Of a stretch of DNA of 64,000 nt, positions 40,742-50,230 are shown piece by piece; within the stretch, counting starts at the first letter, position 1; the number at the start of each line of letters is the position of its first letter. The notes below the pieces were generated by a model, which saw only the letters and a list, made by a program, of their open reading frames with translations, was not told the DNA's origin and did no database searches. The DNA lies in NCBI RefSeq assembly GCF_007786235.1, contig NZ_VNFK01000004.1, positions 248,001-312,000 on the forward strand, read 5' to 3'. Both the position numbers and the translations under genes were made by a program. Source of the stretch: Paenarthrobacter nitroguajacolicus. Lineage in GTDB: Bacteria; Actinomycetota; Actinomycetes; Actinomycetales; Micrococcaceae.

Positions 40742-41125
40742 ATGAGACTGAAAATGTGCAGCATCCACGTTAAGGACCCCGCAGCAGCTCACGCGTTCTA
40801 TACGGAGACGCTGGGCTTCGAAACCCTGATGGCCATGCCGGAGTACAACCTGTTCATCATCAAGGACCCCGGGGCGGACAACAACAGCTCCCCCGGGCTG
40901 CTGCTGGAACCGAGCGACAACCCGATCGCTTCGAATTACATGAACGCCCTGCATGAGTCCGGCTTGGCAGCCATCACCTTCGGTGTTCCTGATGTTCAGG
41001 CCGAGTATGAGCGCCTGCTTGCTGCCGGCGTGAAATTCCAAGGTGAACCTTCTGAAGATCCCTCCGGCGTCAGCGCAGTCTTCGACGACGGTTGCGGCAA
41101 CTTCGTCCAGCTTCACCAGGACTGA
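40742..41125 (+). CDS. VOC/glyoxalase-fold protein
   Basis: 127 aa, one VOC domain of two beta-alpha-beta-beta-beta modules (MRLKMCSIHVKDPAAAHAFYTETLGFE; FDDGCGNFVQLHQD). The His near the start and the Glu/Gln near the end could form a metal site. Members include glyoxalases, dioxygenases and resistance proteins; substrate unknown. ATG 40742. A terminator hairpin follows. Confidence 0.8.
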   Translation: MRLKMCSIHVKDPAAAHAFYTETLGFETLMAMPEYNLFIIKDPGADNNSSPGLLLEPSDNPIASNYMNALHESGLAAITFGVPDVQAEYERLLAAGVKFQGEPSEDPSGVSAVFDDGCGNFVQLHQD

Positions 41126-41129
41126 CCCA

Positions 41130-41187
41130 CTTAAACAGCTGTGGCCTTAAACAGCTATGGCCGGGACGCAAGGGTCCCGGCCACAGC
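41130..41187 (+). terminator. Terminator with an adjacent 16-bp tandem duplication
   Basis: Stem TGGCCGGGAC (41158-41167) / GTCCCGGCCA (41174-41183), loop GCAAGG, extendable by GCT/AGC to 41154-41187. Just before and overlapping it, CTTAAACAGCTGTGGC (41130-41145) and CTTAAACAGCTATGGC (41146-41161) are a tandem duplicate with one difference. Serves the convergent VOC and DUF5997 genes. Confidence 0.7.
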
Positions 41188-41197
41188 TCAGTGAAAG

Positions 41198-41647
41198 CTA
41201 CGCGTGGTCGCGCTTGGAAGTCTTGGGGGCATCGCGCTTTGCGGCTGCGTTGTCCTTCGCTTCCTTCGTTGCGGCCTTCTTGGCTGCTTCGTCCTTGACT
41301 CGCTGGGCCTCTGAACGCACAGCAGCGTGTGTAGCGCGCTCGGTGACCAACCACTGCGGCGGAGCCTGCAGCAGCTCGGTGATTTGCGCCGTCGTAAGTG
41401 CTTCCTCAACGCCGCCGCGGGCGAGGCCGCTGATGGAGACGTTCAGCTTCTGCGCGACTACCGGGCGCGGGTGCGGGCCGTTGCGACGCAGTTCGGCAAG
41501 CCACTCCGGCGGGTTGGCCTGGAGTTCGGCGAATTCGTCGCGGGAGATGGACGAATCCTGGAACTCCTGGGGTGTCGCGGGCAGGTAGATGCCGAGTTTC
41601 TTGGCAACTGTTGCCGGCTTCATGGACTGGGAGTTCGAGGACGTCAT
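41198..41647 (-). CDS. DUF5997 family protein
   Basis: 149 aa. Core about 8-100 (MKPATVAKKLGIYLPATPQEFQDSSISRDEFAELQANPPEWLAEL; PRPVVAQKLNVSISGLARGGVEEALTTAQI) with two similar helical segments, then a Lys/Ala-rich tail (about 110-149) likely to bind nucleic acid. Actinobacterial family of unknown function. It is divergent by 33 bp from the LysR-effector-like gene, a pairing that suggests a shared promoter and related roles. Confidence 0.8.
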   Translation of the reverse strand: MTSSNSQSMKPATVAKKLGIYLPATPQEFQDSSISRDEFAELQANPPEWLAELRRNGPHPRPVVAQKLNVSISGLARGGVEEALTTAQITELLQAPPQWLVTERATHAAVRSEAQRVKDEAAKKAATKEAKDNAAAKRDAPKTSKRDHA

Positions 41648-41680
41648 GCTTCAAGGGTATCTGGCCGGTACTGTGAGTGT

Positions 41681-42406
41681 GTGCCAGCCGCTGAAGAATC
41701 CACCGAAACAACCGAGCCCTTGCCCGGCCTCCGCTTCGCCTATGTGGCGGGTGTGACCCCTGGGAAATGGATCCGCCGGTGGGAAGAGCGGATGCCCGAC
41801 TATCCGTTGCACGCGTTCATGTCCGACGACGGCGCGCAGCTTGCGGTGCTGCGTGACGGTTCCGCGGACCTCAGCTTTGTTCGGTTGCCCGTGGACCGTG
41901 AAGGCTTGAACGTCATTCCCCTCTACGAAGAGCAGCCCGTGGTGGTTGCGCCCAAGGGCCACGAGATCTCGGTGTTCGAGGAAGTGGCCCTCGAGGATCT
42001 CTCCGAGGAGAACTTCCTGGATGTTGACGAGATGGGCGGGCCGGACATGGCCCTCCAGGTGGTGGCATCGGGCGCTGGGTTGGCAATCTTGCCTATGTCT
42101 GTTGCGCGGCACCTGAACGTCAAGGACACCGTCATGCGGCGGCTGACCGGCGCTCCCACCACCCAGATCGGTTTGGCGTGGCCCGTGGGAACGGACAGCC
42201 CGGTGATTGAGGAATTCATCGGGATTGTGCGGGGGCGCACGGCGCAAAGCTCACGCCAGCCATCCGCCCAGCAGGAGAAACCCAAGAAAGCCCCCAAACC
42301 TGACCGCCGTGGTGGCGGCCCCAAGAAGCCCGCGGTCGCACAGCGCTACGCCCCGAACCCGGACAAGGGACGCGGCAAGGGCTCGCGCAAGAAGGGCAAA
42401 CGGTAG
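41681..42406 (+). CDS. LysR-type effector-binding domain protein lacking the DNA-binding domain
   Basis: 241 aa from GTG 41681. Residues 15-190 follow the LysR substrate-binding fold (PGLRFAYVAGVTPGKW; LAVLRDGSADLSFVRLPVDREGLNVIPLYEEQPVVVAPKGH; ALQVVASGAGLAILPMSVARHL). There is no N-terminal helix-turn-helix and no upstream coding sequence supplying one. The last 50 residues are very basic (KKAPKPDRRGGGPKK...KGRGKGSRKKGKR), so nucleic-acid binding may be provided by the tail. No strong ribosome binding site; possibly leaderless. Divergent from DUF5997. Confidence 0.8.
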   Translation: MPAAEESTETTEPLPGLRFAYVAGVTPGKWIRRWEERMPDYPLHAFMSDDGAQLAVLRDGSADLSFVRLPVDREGLNVIPLYEEQPVVVAPKGHEISVFEEVALEDLSEENFLDVDEMGGPDMALQVVASGAGLAILPMSVARHLNVKDTVMRRLTGAPTTQIGLAWPVGTDSPVIEEFIGIVRGRTAQSSRQPSAQQEKPKKAPKPDRRGGGPKKPAVAQRYAPNPDKGRGKGSRKKGKR

Positions 42407-43105
42407 CTACGCACCGTGAATCGCGGTTTGTTGCTGTTCTGAACGGTTGAGATAGGCCAGCAGCAGGTCCCCGGCGCGTTCCAATTCGCCGGCTTCCAGT
42501 GCCGAGCAGATCTGCTCGTTTTCCGTGAGCCAGTCGCTGTAGAAGTGGGCGTTCATGGTGGCCTTGTGGAAGTACAGCCGCATCTCCGCCAGGACTTGCG
42601 CCATGATCGTGTCCAGCCTGCCGCTTTCCGCGAGGGCAACGATCGCGCCGTGGAAATGCTGGTTGGCGCTGCCAAGTCCCTCATTGTCGTTGGCGGCCGC
42701 GGCGCGTTTACCCTCTTCGACGGCGGCCCTGACGGCGGCAATGCGCTCAGGTGACCCACCGGCGCGGATGGAACTGACCTCGATGGCCCGGCGCACTGTG
42801 TAGACATCATGGATGTCGCCCGCTTCCAAGGTGGCGACGTAGACGCCCCTGTTGGGTTGACGGATGAGCAACCTCTCGCCGGCAAGTTCGGCGAACGCTT
42901 CGCGGACCGTGTTCCGGGAGACGCCCAGGTCCTCGGCAATGGTGGCCTCGGTGAGTTTGGCACCCGGGACCAGGAAGCCTTCGGCCAGTTGGTAGCGCAG
43001 TTCCTCGGCAACACGCTCAGCCACGGACGGCACCCTCAGGCGCATCCGCGCCCGTGCACCATCAAAGCCAGCGGGTTCGCTTGATTCCTGATCTGCACTG
43101 GCCAT
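42407..43105 (-). CDS. GntR-family regulator of the 5-oxoprolinase locus
   Basis: 232 aa from ATG 43103-43105. Winged helix about 25-90 (AEELRYQLAEGFLVPGAKLTEATIAEDLGVSRNTVREAFAEL) and a C-terminal FCD domain (DIHDVYTVRRAIE; NQHFHGAIVAL; ENEQICSALEAG) that binds a carboxylate ligand through a metal. It is divergent from pxpA, and a perfect 25-bp palindrome lies between them. Likely represses the pxp operon and responds to 5-oxoproline or a related acid. No ribosome binding site is evident; possibly leaderless. Confidence 0.9.
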   Translation of the reverse strand: MASADQESSEPAGFDGARARMRLRVPSVAERVAEELRYQLAEGFLVPGAKLTEATIAEDLGVSRNTVREAFAELAGERLLIRQPNRGVYVATLEAGDIHDVYTVRRAIEVSSIRAGGSPERIAAVRAAVEEGKRAAAANDNEGLGSANQHFHGAIVALAESGRLDTIMAQVLAEMRLYFHKATMNAHFYSDWLTENEQICSALEAGELERAGDLLLAYLNRSEQQQTAIHGA

Positions 43106-43140
43106 GACACCAAAAGTACACGATTGCCGAAGATTCGGAT

Positions 43141-43165
43141 CGCTGGATTGTTGAACAATCCAGCG
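43141..43165. promoter_or_regulatory. Perfect 25-bp palindrome, probable GntR operator
   Basis: Arms CGCTGGATTGTT (43141-43152) and AACAATCCAGCG (43154-43165) around a central G. It lies 36 bp from the gntR start and 49 bp from pxpA, so one site could control both directions. The core ATTGTTGAACAAT resembles sites of FCD-type GntR regulators. Confidence 0.8.
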
Positions 43166-43214
43166 GATTGGTGCATGCTGGATGTAACGCACATCACGAG
43201 GCAGGGATCACATC

Positions 43215-43973
43215 ATGGCAATCATCGATCTGAACAGCGACGTCGGAGAGTCATTCGGGCGCTGGACACTCGGCGATGACGCCGCCATGTTCGAGTCCGT
43301 CTCCAGCGCCAACGTTGCGTGTGGATTCCACGCTGGCGACCCCAGCGTCATCCGAAGCACCTGTGCGAAGGCGGTCCAGGCCGGCGTCGTGATTGGCGCC
43401 CACGTTGGCTACCGCGACCTCGCGGGATTCGGCCGCCGCTTCATGGACATCGATCCCGTGGAACTGGCCGACGACGTCGTATATCAGATCGGTGCGCTGC
43501 AAGCGCTGGCGGCCACCACGGGATCACGGGTTCAATACGTGAAGCCCCACGGCGGCCTTTACAACGCAATCGTGAAGCACACCGCCCAGGCCCGTGCCGT
43601 CGTCGACGCCGTGAAATCGGTTGACCCCAACCTTCCGATCCTCGGCCTCCCCGGCTCCAAAGTCCTGCGTCTCGCTGAGGAAGCCGGCCTTCGGGGCGTA
43701 TCCGAAGCGTTCGCTGACCGAGCCTACAACCCGGACGGAACGCTCGTTTCGCGGTCCCAGCCGGGCGCTGTACTGCATGACCCCGCCGAAGTGGCCGAAC
43801 ACGTCCTTCGGATGGCTACCGAACAATCCGTCAGGACCATTGACGGTTCCATCCTGAAAATCCGCGCAGAAAGCATCTGCGTACATGGTGACTCACCCGG
43901 AGCCGTGGCAATGGCCACCGCGGTGAAGTCCGCTCTGGGCGACGCCGGCGTCAGCATCGGCTCGTTCCTCTAG
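43215..43973 (+). CDS. pxpA: 5-oxoprolinase subunit A (LamB/YcsF family)
   Basis: 252 aa. LamB/YcsF family throughout: [59 protein letters not shown] and [14 protein letters not shown], whose acidic and His residues form the active site. With PxpB and PxpC it hydrolyses 5-oxo-L-proline to glutamate using ATP. It is the first gene of the plus-strand pxpA - MFS - pxpBC - biotin carboxylase operon. AGGCAGGGATCAC precedes ATG 43215. Confidence 0.93.
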   Translation: MAIIDLNSDVGESFGRWTLGDDAAMFESVSSANVACGFHAGDPSVIRSTCAKAVQAGVVIGAHVGYRDLAGFGRRFMDIDPVELADDVVYQIGALQALAATTGSRVQYVKPHGGLYNAIVKHTAQARAVVDAVKSVDPNLPILGLPGSKVLRLAEEAGLRGVSEAFADRAYNPDGTLVSRSQPGAVLHDPAEVAEHVLRMATEQSVRTIDGSILKIRAESICVHGDSPGAVAMATAVKSALGDAGVSIGSFL

Positions 43974-44019
43974 CCCACCCGGGCTCCCCGCACCATCCCT
44001 CATCCCCCCGGAGGACATC

Positions 44020-45369
44020 ATGACCAGCACCAACAATGCAGCCAAGGCAGTGACAAGGAAGCCACCGCCCGGCGCCATCAAGGCGTACGTCGCCAGCCTC
44101 ACCGGCACGTCGCTGGAGTACTACGACTTCGCCATCTACTCGGTGGCCTCGGCCCTCGTGTTTCCCAAGATCTTCTTCCCGGGCAATGACGAGTTCGTCG
44201 CGTTGCTGCTCTCCTTCTCAGCCTTCGCGGTCGGTTACCTGGCCCGACCCATTGGTGGCGTCATCTTCGGGCGCCTCGGTGACAAGATCGGCCGCAAGTA
44301 CGTACTGGTGTTCACGCTTGTTCTGATCGGCGTTGCCACGGTGCTCATCGGAGCGCTGCCCGACTACTCCGTAATAGGCGTCGCGGCACCCACAATCCTC
44401 GTGTTGCTGCGTTTGGCGCAGGGCATTGGCGTTGGCGGCGAATGGGGCGGTGCCGTATTGCTGTCTAGTGAATTCGGAGACCCCAACAAGCGCGGTTTCT
44501 GGTCTTCCGCTGCCCAGATCGGCCCGCCCGCAGGTAACCTCATGGCCAATGGCGTCCTCGCCATCCTCGCCGCTTCCCTCAGCGACGAAGCGTTCCTCTC
44601 CTGGGGCTGGCGCGTAGCGTTCCTGGCTTCGGCCCTCTTGGTGGTCTTCGGCCTGATCATCCGTCTCAAGCTCGAAGAAACCCCGGTGTTCAAGGCCATC
44701 CAGGCCCATGGCGACCGCCCCAAGGCTCCCATCAAGGAAGTCTTCACCACGCAGCCCAAGGCCTTGGTTGCCGCTGCGCTCTCCCGAGTGTGCCCCGACA
44801 TCCTCTACGCGCTGTTCACGGTGTTCGTTGCCGTATACGCCACCAAGGAACTGGGCATGACCACGGGCAACGTGCTGTCCGCGATCCTTATTGGTTCAGC
44901 CTTCCAGCTCTTCCTGATCCCGCTGGCTGGTGCACTGACGGACCGCTTCAACCGGCGTTGGGTATATGGCATCGCCGCCGCCGCAACGGCTGCCTACATC
45001 CCGTTGTTCTTCCTGATGATCCAGGGCAAGTCGGTAGCCATGCTGACCATCGGAACCGTGATCGGCCTGGCGCTGCACGCCTTCATGTACGGTCCCCAGG
45101 CCGCGTTCATCACCGAGCAGTTCCCGGCCCGCCTCCGCTACGCAGGCAGTTCGCTGGCCTACACCCTGGCTGGTGTGATTGGCGGAGCTGTTGCGCCCAT
45201 CATCTTTACCGCCCTCTATGGCGCGGCTGATGGCGGCTGGTACCTGATCGCCGTTTACATCCTCGTCGCGGCTGTTGTCACGATTGTGGGCATGCTCCTG
45301 GGCCGTGACCCCAAGCCGGAAGAAGACGTCCGTCTGATGCAGGGTGCGCACGCTCAGCCGGCGGCGTAG
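44020..45369 (+). CDS. MFS transporter, metabolite:H+ symporter type
   Basis: 449 aa, twelve membrane segments. Signature of the MHS subfamily: SLTGTSLEYYDFAIYSVASALVFPKIFFP near the N-terminus, GRLGDKIGRKYVL between TM2 and TM3, and RLAQGIGVGGEWGGAVLLSSEF in TM4. MHS carriers import organic acids or betaines with protons. Its place between pxpA and pxpBC suggests uptake of 5-oxoproline or a related cyclic amino acid; that is inference. GGAGG lies upstream of ATG 44020. Confidence 0.88.
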   Translation: MTSTNNAAKAVTRKPPPGAIKAYVASLTGTSLEYYDFAIYSVASALVFPKIFFPGNDEFVALLLSFSAFAVGYLARPIGGVIFGRLGDKIGRKYVLVFTLVLIGVATVLIGALPDYSVIGVAAPTILVLLRLAQGIGVGGEWGGAVLLSSEFGDPNKRGFWSSAAQIGPPAGNLMANGVLAILAASLSDEAFLSWGWRVAFLASALLVVFGLIIRLKLEETPVFKAIQAHGDRPKAPIKEVFTTQPKALVAAALSRVCPDILYALFTVFVAVYATKELGMTTGNVLSAILIGSAFQLFLIPLAGALTDRFNRRWVYGIAAAATAAYIPLFFLMIQGKSVAMLTIGTVIGLALHAFMYGPQAAFITEQFPARLRYAGSSLAYTLAGVIGGAVAPIIFTALYGAADGGWYLIAVYILVAAVVTIVGMLLGRDPKPEEDVRLMQGAHAQPAA

Positions 45370-45375
45370 CTAACA

Positions 45376-47019
45376 ATGGAAACCGTGATGCAAACGACCA
45401 CCGCCAAAAGGGTTCGCTCCGTCAGGCCTGTCGGGACCCGCGCGGTCCTGGCAGAGCTGGACGGACTGCAGGATGTCCTCGCCCTGCAGGACATGCTCTA
45501 CAAGTCTCCGCTTCCTGGCCAAGTGGACGTGCTTGCCGCAGCAGAAACCGTCATGGTGGTGGGGGAGTCCGCAGCGGCAACCCGAGCGATCGGTGCCCGG
45601 CTCATGGAGTTGGAACTGTTTGCCCCGGAGGTCACCGACTCCGGGCTGGTGGTCATCGACACCGTGTACGACGGCGACGACCTCGCCGATGTCGCGGAGC
45701 TGACCGGACTGAGCGTGGAGGGTGTGATTGCCGCGCACACCGGCCAGATCTGGACCGTTGCCTTCGCTGGCTTCGCACCCGGGTTCGGCTACATGGTGGG
45801 CGAGAATGAAGCACTCACGGTTCCTCGCCGATCTTCCCCGCGAACAGCAGTGCCCGCCGGATCCGTGGCCCTCGGTGGACAGTACTCCGCCGTCTACCCG
45901 CGTCGTTCGCCGGGTGGTTGGCAGTTGATTGGCCGGACCGGTGCACGGATGTGGGATCTGGACCGATCACAGCCGGCCCTTGTGAGGCCCGGTGATCGTG
46001 TGCAGTACCGGGCAGTCCGGGAGGTCATCACCGCACCGGCCCATGATTCCGAAGCCGAAGCAGACCACCACACGGGCCCTGGATTGCGGATTCTCAACCC
46101 TGGCGCGCAGAGCCTTATCCAAGACCTCGGCCGGCGAGGGTTCGGCCCGCTTGGCGTCTCGGCCGCCGGGGCTTTGGACCGGGCGTCCCTCCGGCGCGCG
46201 AATCGTTTGGTCGGCAACACCCCTTCGGCCGCCGCCATTGAGTCCGTCAACGGCGGGCTGACCGTAGAGGCCGTTGGAGACCAGGTAATTGCCGTCGCCG
46301 GTGCGCCGACCACGCTGACTGTCCAGTCGCCGTCGAACGTTGAATCCGACGACGACGGGTCCCGGCCCGGTGCGCAGCGGACCGTCCCGATGGCCGCGCC
46401 TTTCGCGCTGCTCGACGGCGAAATCCTCACCTTGGGTGCGCCCGAGTCCGGGTTCAGGAACTATGTGGCGATCCGGGGCGGAGTGGATGTCCCGGAGGTG
46501 CTGGGCAGCCGCTCGGCGGACACGATGTCCGGCATCGGACCGGCTCCTCTGGTCATCAGGCAGGTCCTTGCGGCGGGTGAGGCCACGGCGTCCACGGCTG
46601 TTGGCAGTCCCGAATTGCAGCCTGAGTTCCCCAGCATGGGCGTAACGGTGCTGGACGTTGTTCCTGGACCGCGTGCCGACTGGTTCGACCAGGAGGCATT
46701 GGATTCCTTGTGTGACCAGGACTGGCTGGTCACACCGCAGTCCAACCGCGTGGGCATGCGACTGGACGGCGTTCCGCTGAAGCGAACCCGCGAAGGCGAA
46801 CTCCCCAGCGAGGGCACCATGGCCGGGGCCCTCCAGATCCCGCCGGCTGGACTGCCCGTCCTCTTCCTTGCGGATCACCCCATCACCGGCGGGTATCCCG
46901 TGATCGGCGTGGTGCGCGATGAGCATTTGGACCGTGCCGCGCAGGTCCCCATCGGCGGGCGGATCAGATTCCGGTTCGTCCACGATTCCCCAGACTTCAC
47001 CAAGACCCCAGAGAAGTGA
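45376..47019 (+). CDS. pxpBC: Fused 5-oxoprolinase subunits B and C
   Basis: 547 aa. Residues about 12-215 are PxpB/allophanate hydrolase subunit 1 ([48 protein letters not shown]). After an acidic linker, about 230-540 are PxpC/subunit 2 ([76 protein letters not shown]). These are separate proteins in E. coli and B. subtilis. ATG 45376 is listed; ATG 45388 has a nearby GGAAA and may be the true start. The operon continues into the biotin carboxylase 7 bp later. Confidence 0.93.
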   Translation: METVMQTTTAKRVRSVRPVGTRAVLAELDGLQDVLALQDMLYKSPLPGQVDVLAAAETVMVVGESAAATRAIGARLMELELFAPEVTDSGLVVIDTVYDGDDLADVAELTGLSVEGVIAAHTGQIWTVAFAGFAPGFGYMVGENEALTVPRRSSPRTAVPAGSVALGGQYSAVYPRRSPGGWQLIGRTGARMWDLDRSQPALVRPGDRVQYRAVREVITAPAHDSEAEADHHTGPGLRILNPGAQSLIQDLGRRGFGPLGVSAAGALDRASLRRANRLVGNTPSAAAIESVNGGLTVEAVGDQVIAVAGAPTTLTVQSPSNVESDDDGSRPGAQRTVPMAAPFALLDGEILTLGAPESGFRNYVAIRGGVDVPEVLGSRSADTMSGIGPAPLVIRQVLAAGEATASTAVGSPELQPEFPSMGVTVLDVVPGPRADWFDQEALDSLCDQDWLVTPQSNRVGMRLDGVPLKRTREGELPSEGTMAGALQIPPAGLPVLFLADHPITGGYPVIGVVRDEHLDRAAQVPIGGRIRFRFVHDSPDFTKTPEK

Positions 47020-47026
47020 GTATTTG

Positions 47027-48784
47027 ATGCGCAAGGTCCTGATTGCGAACCGCGGCGAAATCGCCGTCCGCGTCGCCCGAGCCTGCGATGACGCCGGCAT
47101 TTCGTCTGTGGCTGTTTACGCAAATATCGACGCAGACGCGATGCACGTTGGCGCCGCCGATGAAGCGTACAGCTTGGACGGAAACAGTCCCGCTGACACG
47201 TACCTGAACATCGGGAAGCTGCTGGGCATCGCGGCACAGTCCGGCGCGGACGCCGTCCACCCCGGCTATGGCTTCCTCTCCGAGAATGCGGACTTCGCGC
47301 AGGCAGTGCTCGACGCCGGGCTTGAGTGGATTGGTCCCTCGCCGGAGTCGATCCGGCAGTTGGGCAACAAGATCACCGCCCGCGAGATCGCTGTCCGGGC
47401 GGGAGCTCCATTGGTTGCAGGCAGCGATGGGCCGGTGTCCTCCGCCGCGGAAGCACGGGCGTTTGCCGAGGAACACGGACTTCCGATGGCCATCAAAGCT
47501 GCCTTCGGCGGAGGTGGCCGCGGGCTCAAGGTTGTCCGCGAGCTTGCTGAAGTGGAGGAAGCCTTTGACTCCGCAGTCCGCGAGGCCGTGGCCGCCTTCG
47601 GACGTGGCGAGTGCTTCCTGGAGCAATACCTGGACCGGCCGCGGCACGTGGAAGCGCAGATCATCGCAGACAAGCTGGGCAACGTCATTGTGGTGGGTAC
47701 CCGCGACTGTTCACTCCAGCGTCGCCACCAAAAGCTCGTGGAAGAGGCACCCGCGCCCTTCCTCAGCGAAACGCAGCGGCAGAAGATCTACGACGGTTCC
47801 AAGGCAATCGTCCGTGAAGCTGGCTACTACGGAGCCGGGACGGTGGAGTTCCTGGTTTCCGCGGACGGAGCAGTGGCGTTCCTTGAGGTCAACACGCGAC
47901 TTCAGGTGGAGCACCCGATCACCGAGGAGACCGCCGGGATCGACCTTGTGCAGGAGCAGTTCCGCATCGCTGCCGGGTTGCCCCTGAGCATTTCGGATGA
48001 CCCGGCCCCTCGCGGACATTCCTTCGAGTTCCGCATCAACGCCGAGGACGTGGGCCGTGGCTTCCTGCCTTCCCCGGGGACGGTGGCACTCTTTGAAGCC
48101 CCCACCGGTCCCGGCATCCGCGTGGACAGCGGCGTGCGGTCGGGTTCGTTTGTGGCACCACAGTTCGATTCCTTGCTTGCCAAGCTGATCGTCACTGGGG
48201 CTGACCGGCAGCAAGCCCTACGCCGCGCGCGCAGGGCCCTTGCGGAAATCACGATCACCGGCCTCGCCACGGTACTGCCCTTCCACCGCGCGGTTCTGGA
48301 GTCCGAGGATTTCACTTCCGTGGCCGGAATGCGCGTTCACACCCGGTGGATCGAAACCGACTTTGCGGATCAGATCCCCGTGGACCCTGAGTACAACGTG
48401 GTCGCCCCGGAAGGAGGGCGCCGCACCATCACGATCGATGTTGACGGCAAGCGGCTGGCGGTGGGACTTCCGGCTGATCTGTTGGATGGCTGGGCGCGCT
48501 CCGGTCAGGGCATCCCTGCCTTTACCGCGCCGGCCGATACGCCGGGTTCTGTAAGCACTGACTCGCCCGCCGAATCCGCCCTCGTTTCCAGCATGGCCGG
48601 CACCGTGGTGAAGTGGCTCGTGGAGCCCGGGGCCAACGTGGCGGCGGGGGACCCGTTGGTGGTCCTGGAAGCCATGAAGATGGAAACCCAAGTTCCGGCA
48701 CACCGCACAGGAACCCTCTCCGAAGTACTCTCGGCACCCGGCGGGGCCGTCACCGTTGGAGCAGTTCTGGCCCACATCGAGTAG
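47027..48784 (+). CDS. Biotin carboxylase fused to biotin carboxyl carrier domain
   Basis: 585 aa. ATP-grasp biotin carboxylase (about 1-450): [43 protein letters not shown], and [17 protein letters not shown] with the catalytic Glu/Arg. A linker leads to the C-terminal biotinyl domain with Lys551 in EAMKME, the biotinylation site. It carboxylates biotin with ATP and bicarbonate. No carboxyltransferase beta subunit is adjacent. Such genes often accompany pxp loci, but the role there is not settled. ATG 47027 starts the conserved [13 protein letters not shown]. Confidence 0.93.
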   Translation: MRKVLIANRGEIAVRVARACDDAGISSVAVYANIDADAMHVGAADEAYSLDGNSPADTYLNIGKLLGIAAQSGADAVHPGYGFLSENADFAQAVLDAGLEWIGPSPESIRQLGNKITAREIAVRAGAPLVAGSDGPVSSAAEARAFAEEHGLPMAIKAAFGGGGRGLKVVRELAEVEEAFDSAVREAVAAFGRGECFLEQYLDRPRHVEAQIIADKLGNVIVVGTRDCSLQRRHQKLVEEAPAPFLSETQRQKIYDGSKAIVREAGYYGAGTVEFLVSADGAVAFLEVNTRLQVEHPITEETAGIDLVQEQFRIAAGLPLSISDDPAPRGHSFEFRINAEDVGRGFLPSPGTVALFEAPTGPGIRVDSGVRSGSFVAPQFDSLLAKLIVTGADRQQALRRARRALAEITITGLATVLPFHRAVLESEDFTSVAGMRVHTRWIETDFADQIPVDPEYNVVAPEGGRRTITIDVDGKRLAVGLPADLLDGWARSGQGIPAFTAPADTPGSVSTDSPAESALVSSMAGTVVKWLVEPGANVAAGDPLVVLEAMKMETQVPAHRTGTLSEVLSAPGGAVTVGAVLAHIE

Positions 48785-48786
48785 TG

Positions 48787-48841
48787 CCGCTGTTCCGTTG
48801 CCAAGCCGCTGTTCCGTGGCTGCCCGGCGACGGAACAGCGG
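48787..48841. terminator. Terminator between convergent pxp operon and alditol oxidase gene
   Basis: CCGCTGTTCCGT occurs twice (48787-48798, 48806-48817) and its complement ACGGAACAGCGG once (48830-48841). The second copy gives a tight stem with a 12-nt loop; the first could form an alternative, longer-loop hairpin. Position suits bidirectional termination. Confidence 0.75.
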
Positions 48842-48853
48842 GCCGACAACGGG

Positions 48854-50101
48854 CTACGACGTAACCGTCACACCCAGCACGCTGTCCAGCAAGGCGTTAC
48901 GGAACTTGCCCGTGGGATCGTTGGCCTGAACCAAGGACCGGAAGTCCTCGAACCGAGGGTAGAGCGCGGCGAAGTCGTACTCGCTGGGCGTGAAGAGCTT
49001 GCCCCAGTGGGGACGTGCGCCGAAGGGCCTCAACGCTGCTTCGAGCTCGGGGAGGACCGCTTCCACCTCGGGCTGGAGCGGCTTCCACGTGAAGTGGAGC
49101 GCAACGCTCTGCTGCCGGTAGAACGGGCTGAGCCAGAACTCATCCTCGGCCACTGTGCGGACCTCGGAGATGAACAAGAGCGGTGCCAGCTTGTCGGCCA
49201 GCCCGCGAACCGCCTGCAGGGCAGCGGGTGCCTGGTCCAGCGGCAGCAGGAACTCGCTCTGCAGTTCTTCTCCGTTGCTCGGCGTGAACTCATGCCGGAA
49301 GTGGGGCAGCCGGTCCAGCCACTTACCCGCAACGTCCAGCTGCTCGGTGCAGTTCTCGGCGGACATGTCAGGCAAGGGATGCAGGGCCGACGTCGCTGCG
49401 GTTGCTCCAAAGAGGTCAGGGAGCGGCGCTTCAGTATCCAGCGCTTTCAGCCAAACCTGCGGGATGGTGTCGCCGGTGTAATTGGTGAAGAAGCTGACGC
49501 TGTAGGCGCTCGACGCGATGGTCTGGAAGTTCGCCAGCGCCCCCTCCCAGGTGAGGTTGGTGAGCACGCGCTGCCGGACGTCGAAGCTCGGACGGACAGC
49601 CAGCTCAAGTCCCGTGACGATGCCAAGGGCGCCCACGCCCACCACGCTGGCGAGGAATTCGTCGTCGTCCGCTGTGAGCGTCACCAGCTCGCCGGAGGCG
49701 CGCACCAAGTCGACACCTACGACGGCGGCAGCCAGGGAGGGATTGTTGACTCCACTGCCGTGGGTGCCGGTTTGGATGGCGCCCGCGACGGAGATATGGG
49801 GGAGCGAAGCGAGGTTGTGGATGGCGTATCCCTGCTCCTCCAGCGCTCGGCCGAGGGCTCCATAGCTGATGCCACCGCTGACCTTGACGGTGCTCTTGTC
49901 CTTGTTGAGGACTACTTCCTGGGGTAGCGCGTCCAGCAGGATGTGGGTACCGTCCGTGTCGGCAACCGTGTTGAAGGAGTGCCGGGAACCGAGCGCCTTG
50001 ATCCGCGACGCGTTGGCTACGAGTTCCTGCAGCTCCTCCACCGACGTGGGGCTGTGGACTTCCGCGGACGAGTACTCAAGGTTTCCTGCCCAGTTCTTCA
50101 T
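48854..50101 (-). CDS. Alditol (xylitol/sorbitol) oxidase
   Basis: 415 aa from ATG 50099-50101 (GGGAAGA upstream). VAO-type FAD-binding domain with IKALGSRHSFN (His is the likely flavin-linking residue), LPHISVAGAIQTGTHGSG and ALGIVTGLELAV. The substrate domain (about 170-345) has NCTEQ, LPHFRHEFTPSNGEELQSEF and RPHWGKLF, strongly matching Streptomyces AldO. It oxidises the terminal hydroxyl of alditols to aldoses with H2O2. The divergent LacI gene and the palindrome between them indicate sugar-responsive control. Substrate preference is not determined. Confidence 0.9.
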   Translation of the reverse strand: MKNWAGNLEYSSAEVHSPTSVEELQELVANASRIKALGSRHSFNTVADTDGTHILLDALPQEVVLNKDKSTVKVSGGISYGALGRALEEQGYAIHNLASLPHISVAGAIQTGTHGSGVNNPSLAAAVVGVDLVRASGELVTLTADDDEFLASVVGVGALGIVTGLELAVRPSFDVRQRVLTNLTWEGALANFQTIASSAYSVSFFTNYTGDTIPQVWLKALDTEAPLPDLFGATAATSALHPLPDMSAENCTEQLDVAGKWLDRLPHFRHEFTPSNGEELQSEFLLPLDQAPAALQAVRGLADKLAPLLFISEVRTVAEDEFWLSPFYRQQSVALHFTWKPLQPEVEAVLPELEAALRPFGARPHWGKLFTPSEYDFAALYPRFEDFRSLVQANDPTGKFRNALLDSVLGVTVTS

Positions 50102-50141
50102 CGAATGATCTTCCCACTTGGATACGTAATGGCTCCCGTAA

Positions 50142-50157
50142 TTGTTAACGTTCACAA
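50142..50157. promoter_or_regulatory. LacI-type operator candidate
   Basis: TTGTTAACGTTCACAA is a 16-bp palindrome with one mismatched pair and the central CG typical of LacI/GalR operators. It lies 41 bp upstream of the alditol oxidase start and 74 bp before lacI, so it could regulate both. Confidence 0.7.
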
Positions 50158-50230
50158 CTAATTGCGTCAAGGGCTGTCCACGCCATAACGGCTAGAGTTC
50201 AAGAAACCCGCTGTCAATCAGGAGTCGCAC

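Noticed and set aside
45967..47100. 377-codon open frame antisense to pxpBC
   Set aside because: Lies wholly within the fused 5-oxoprolinase gene and the start of the next; low-complexity translation.
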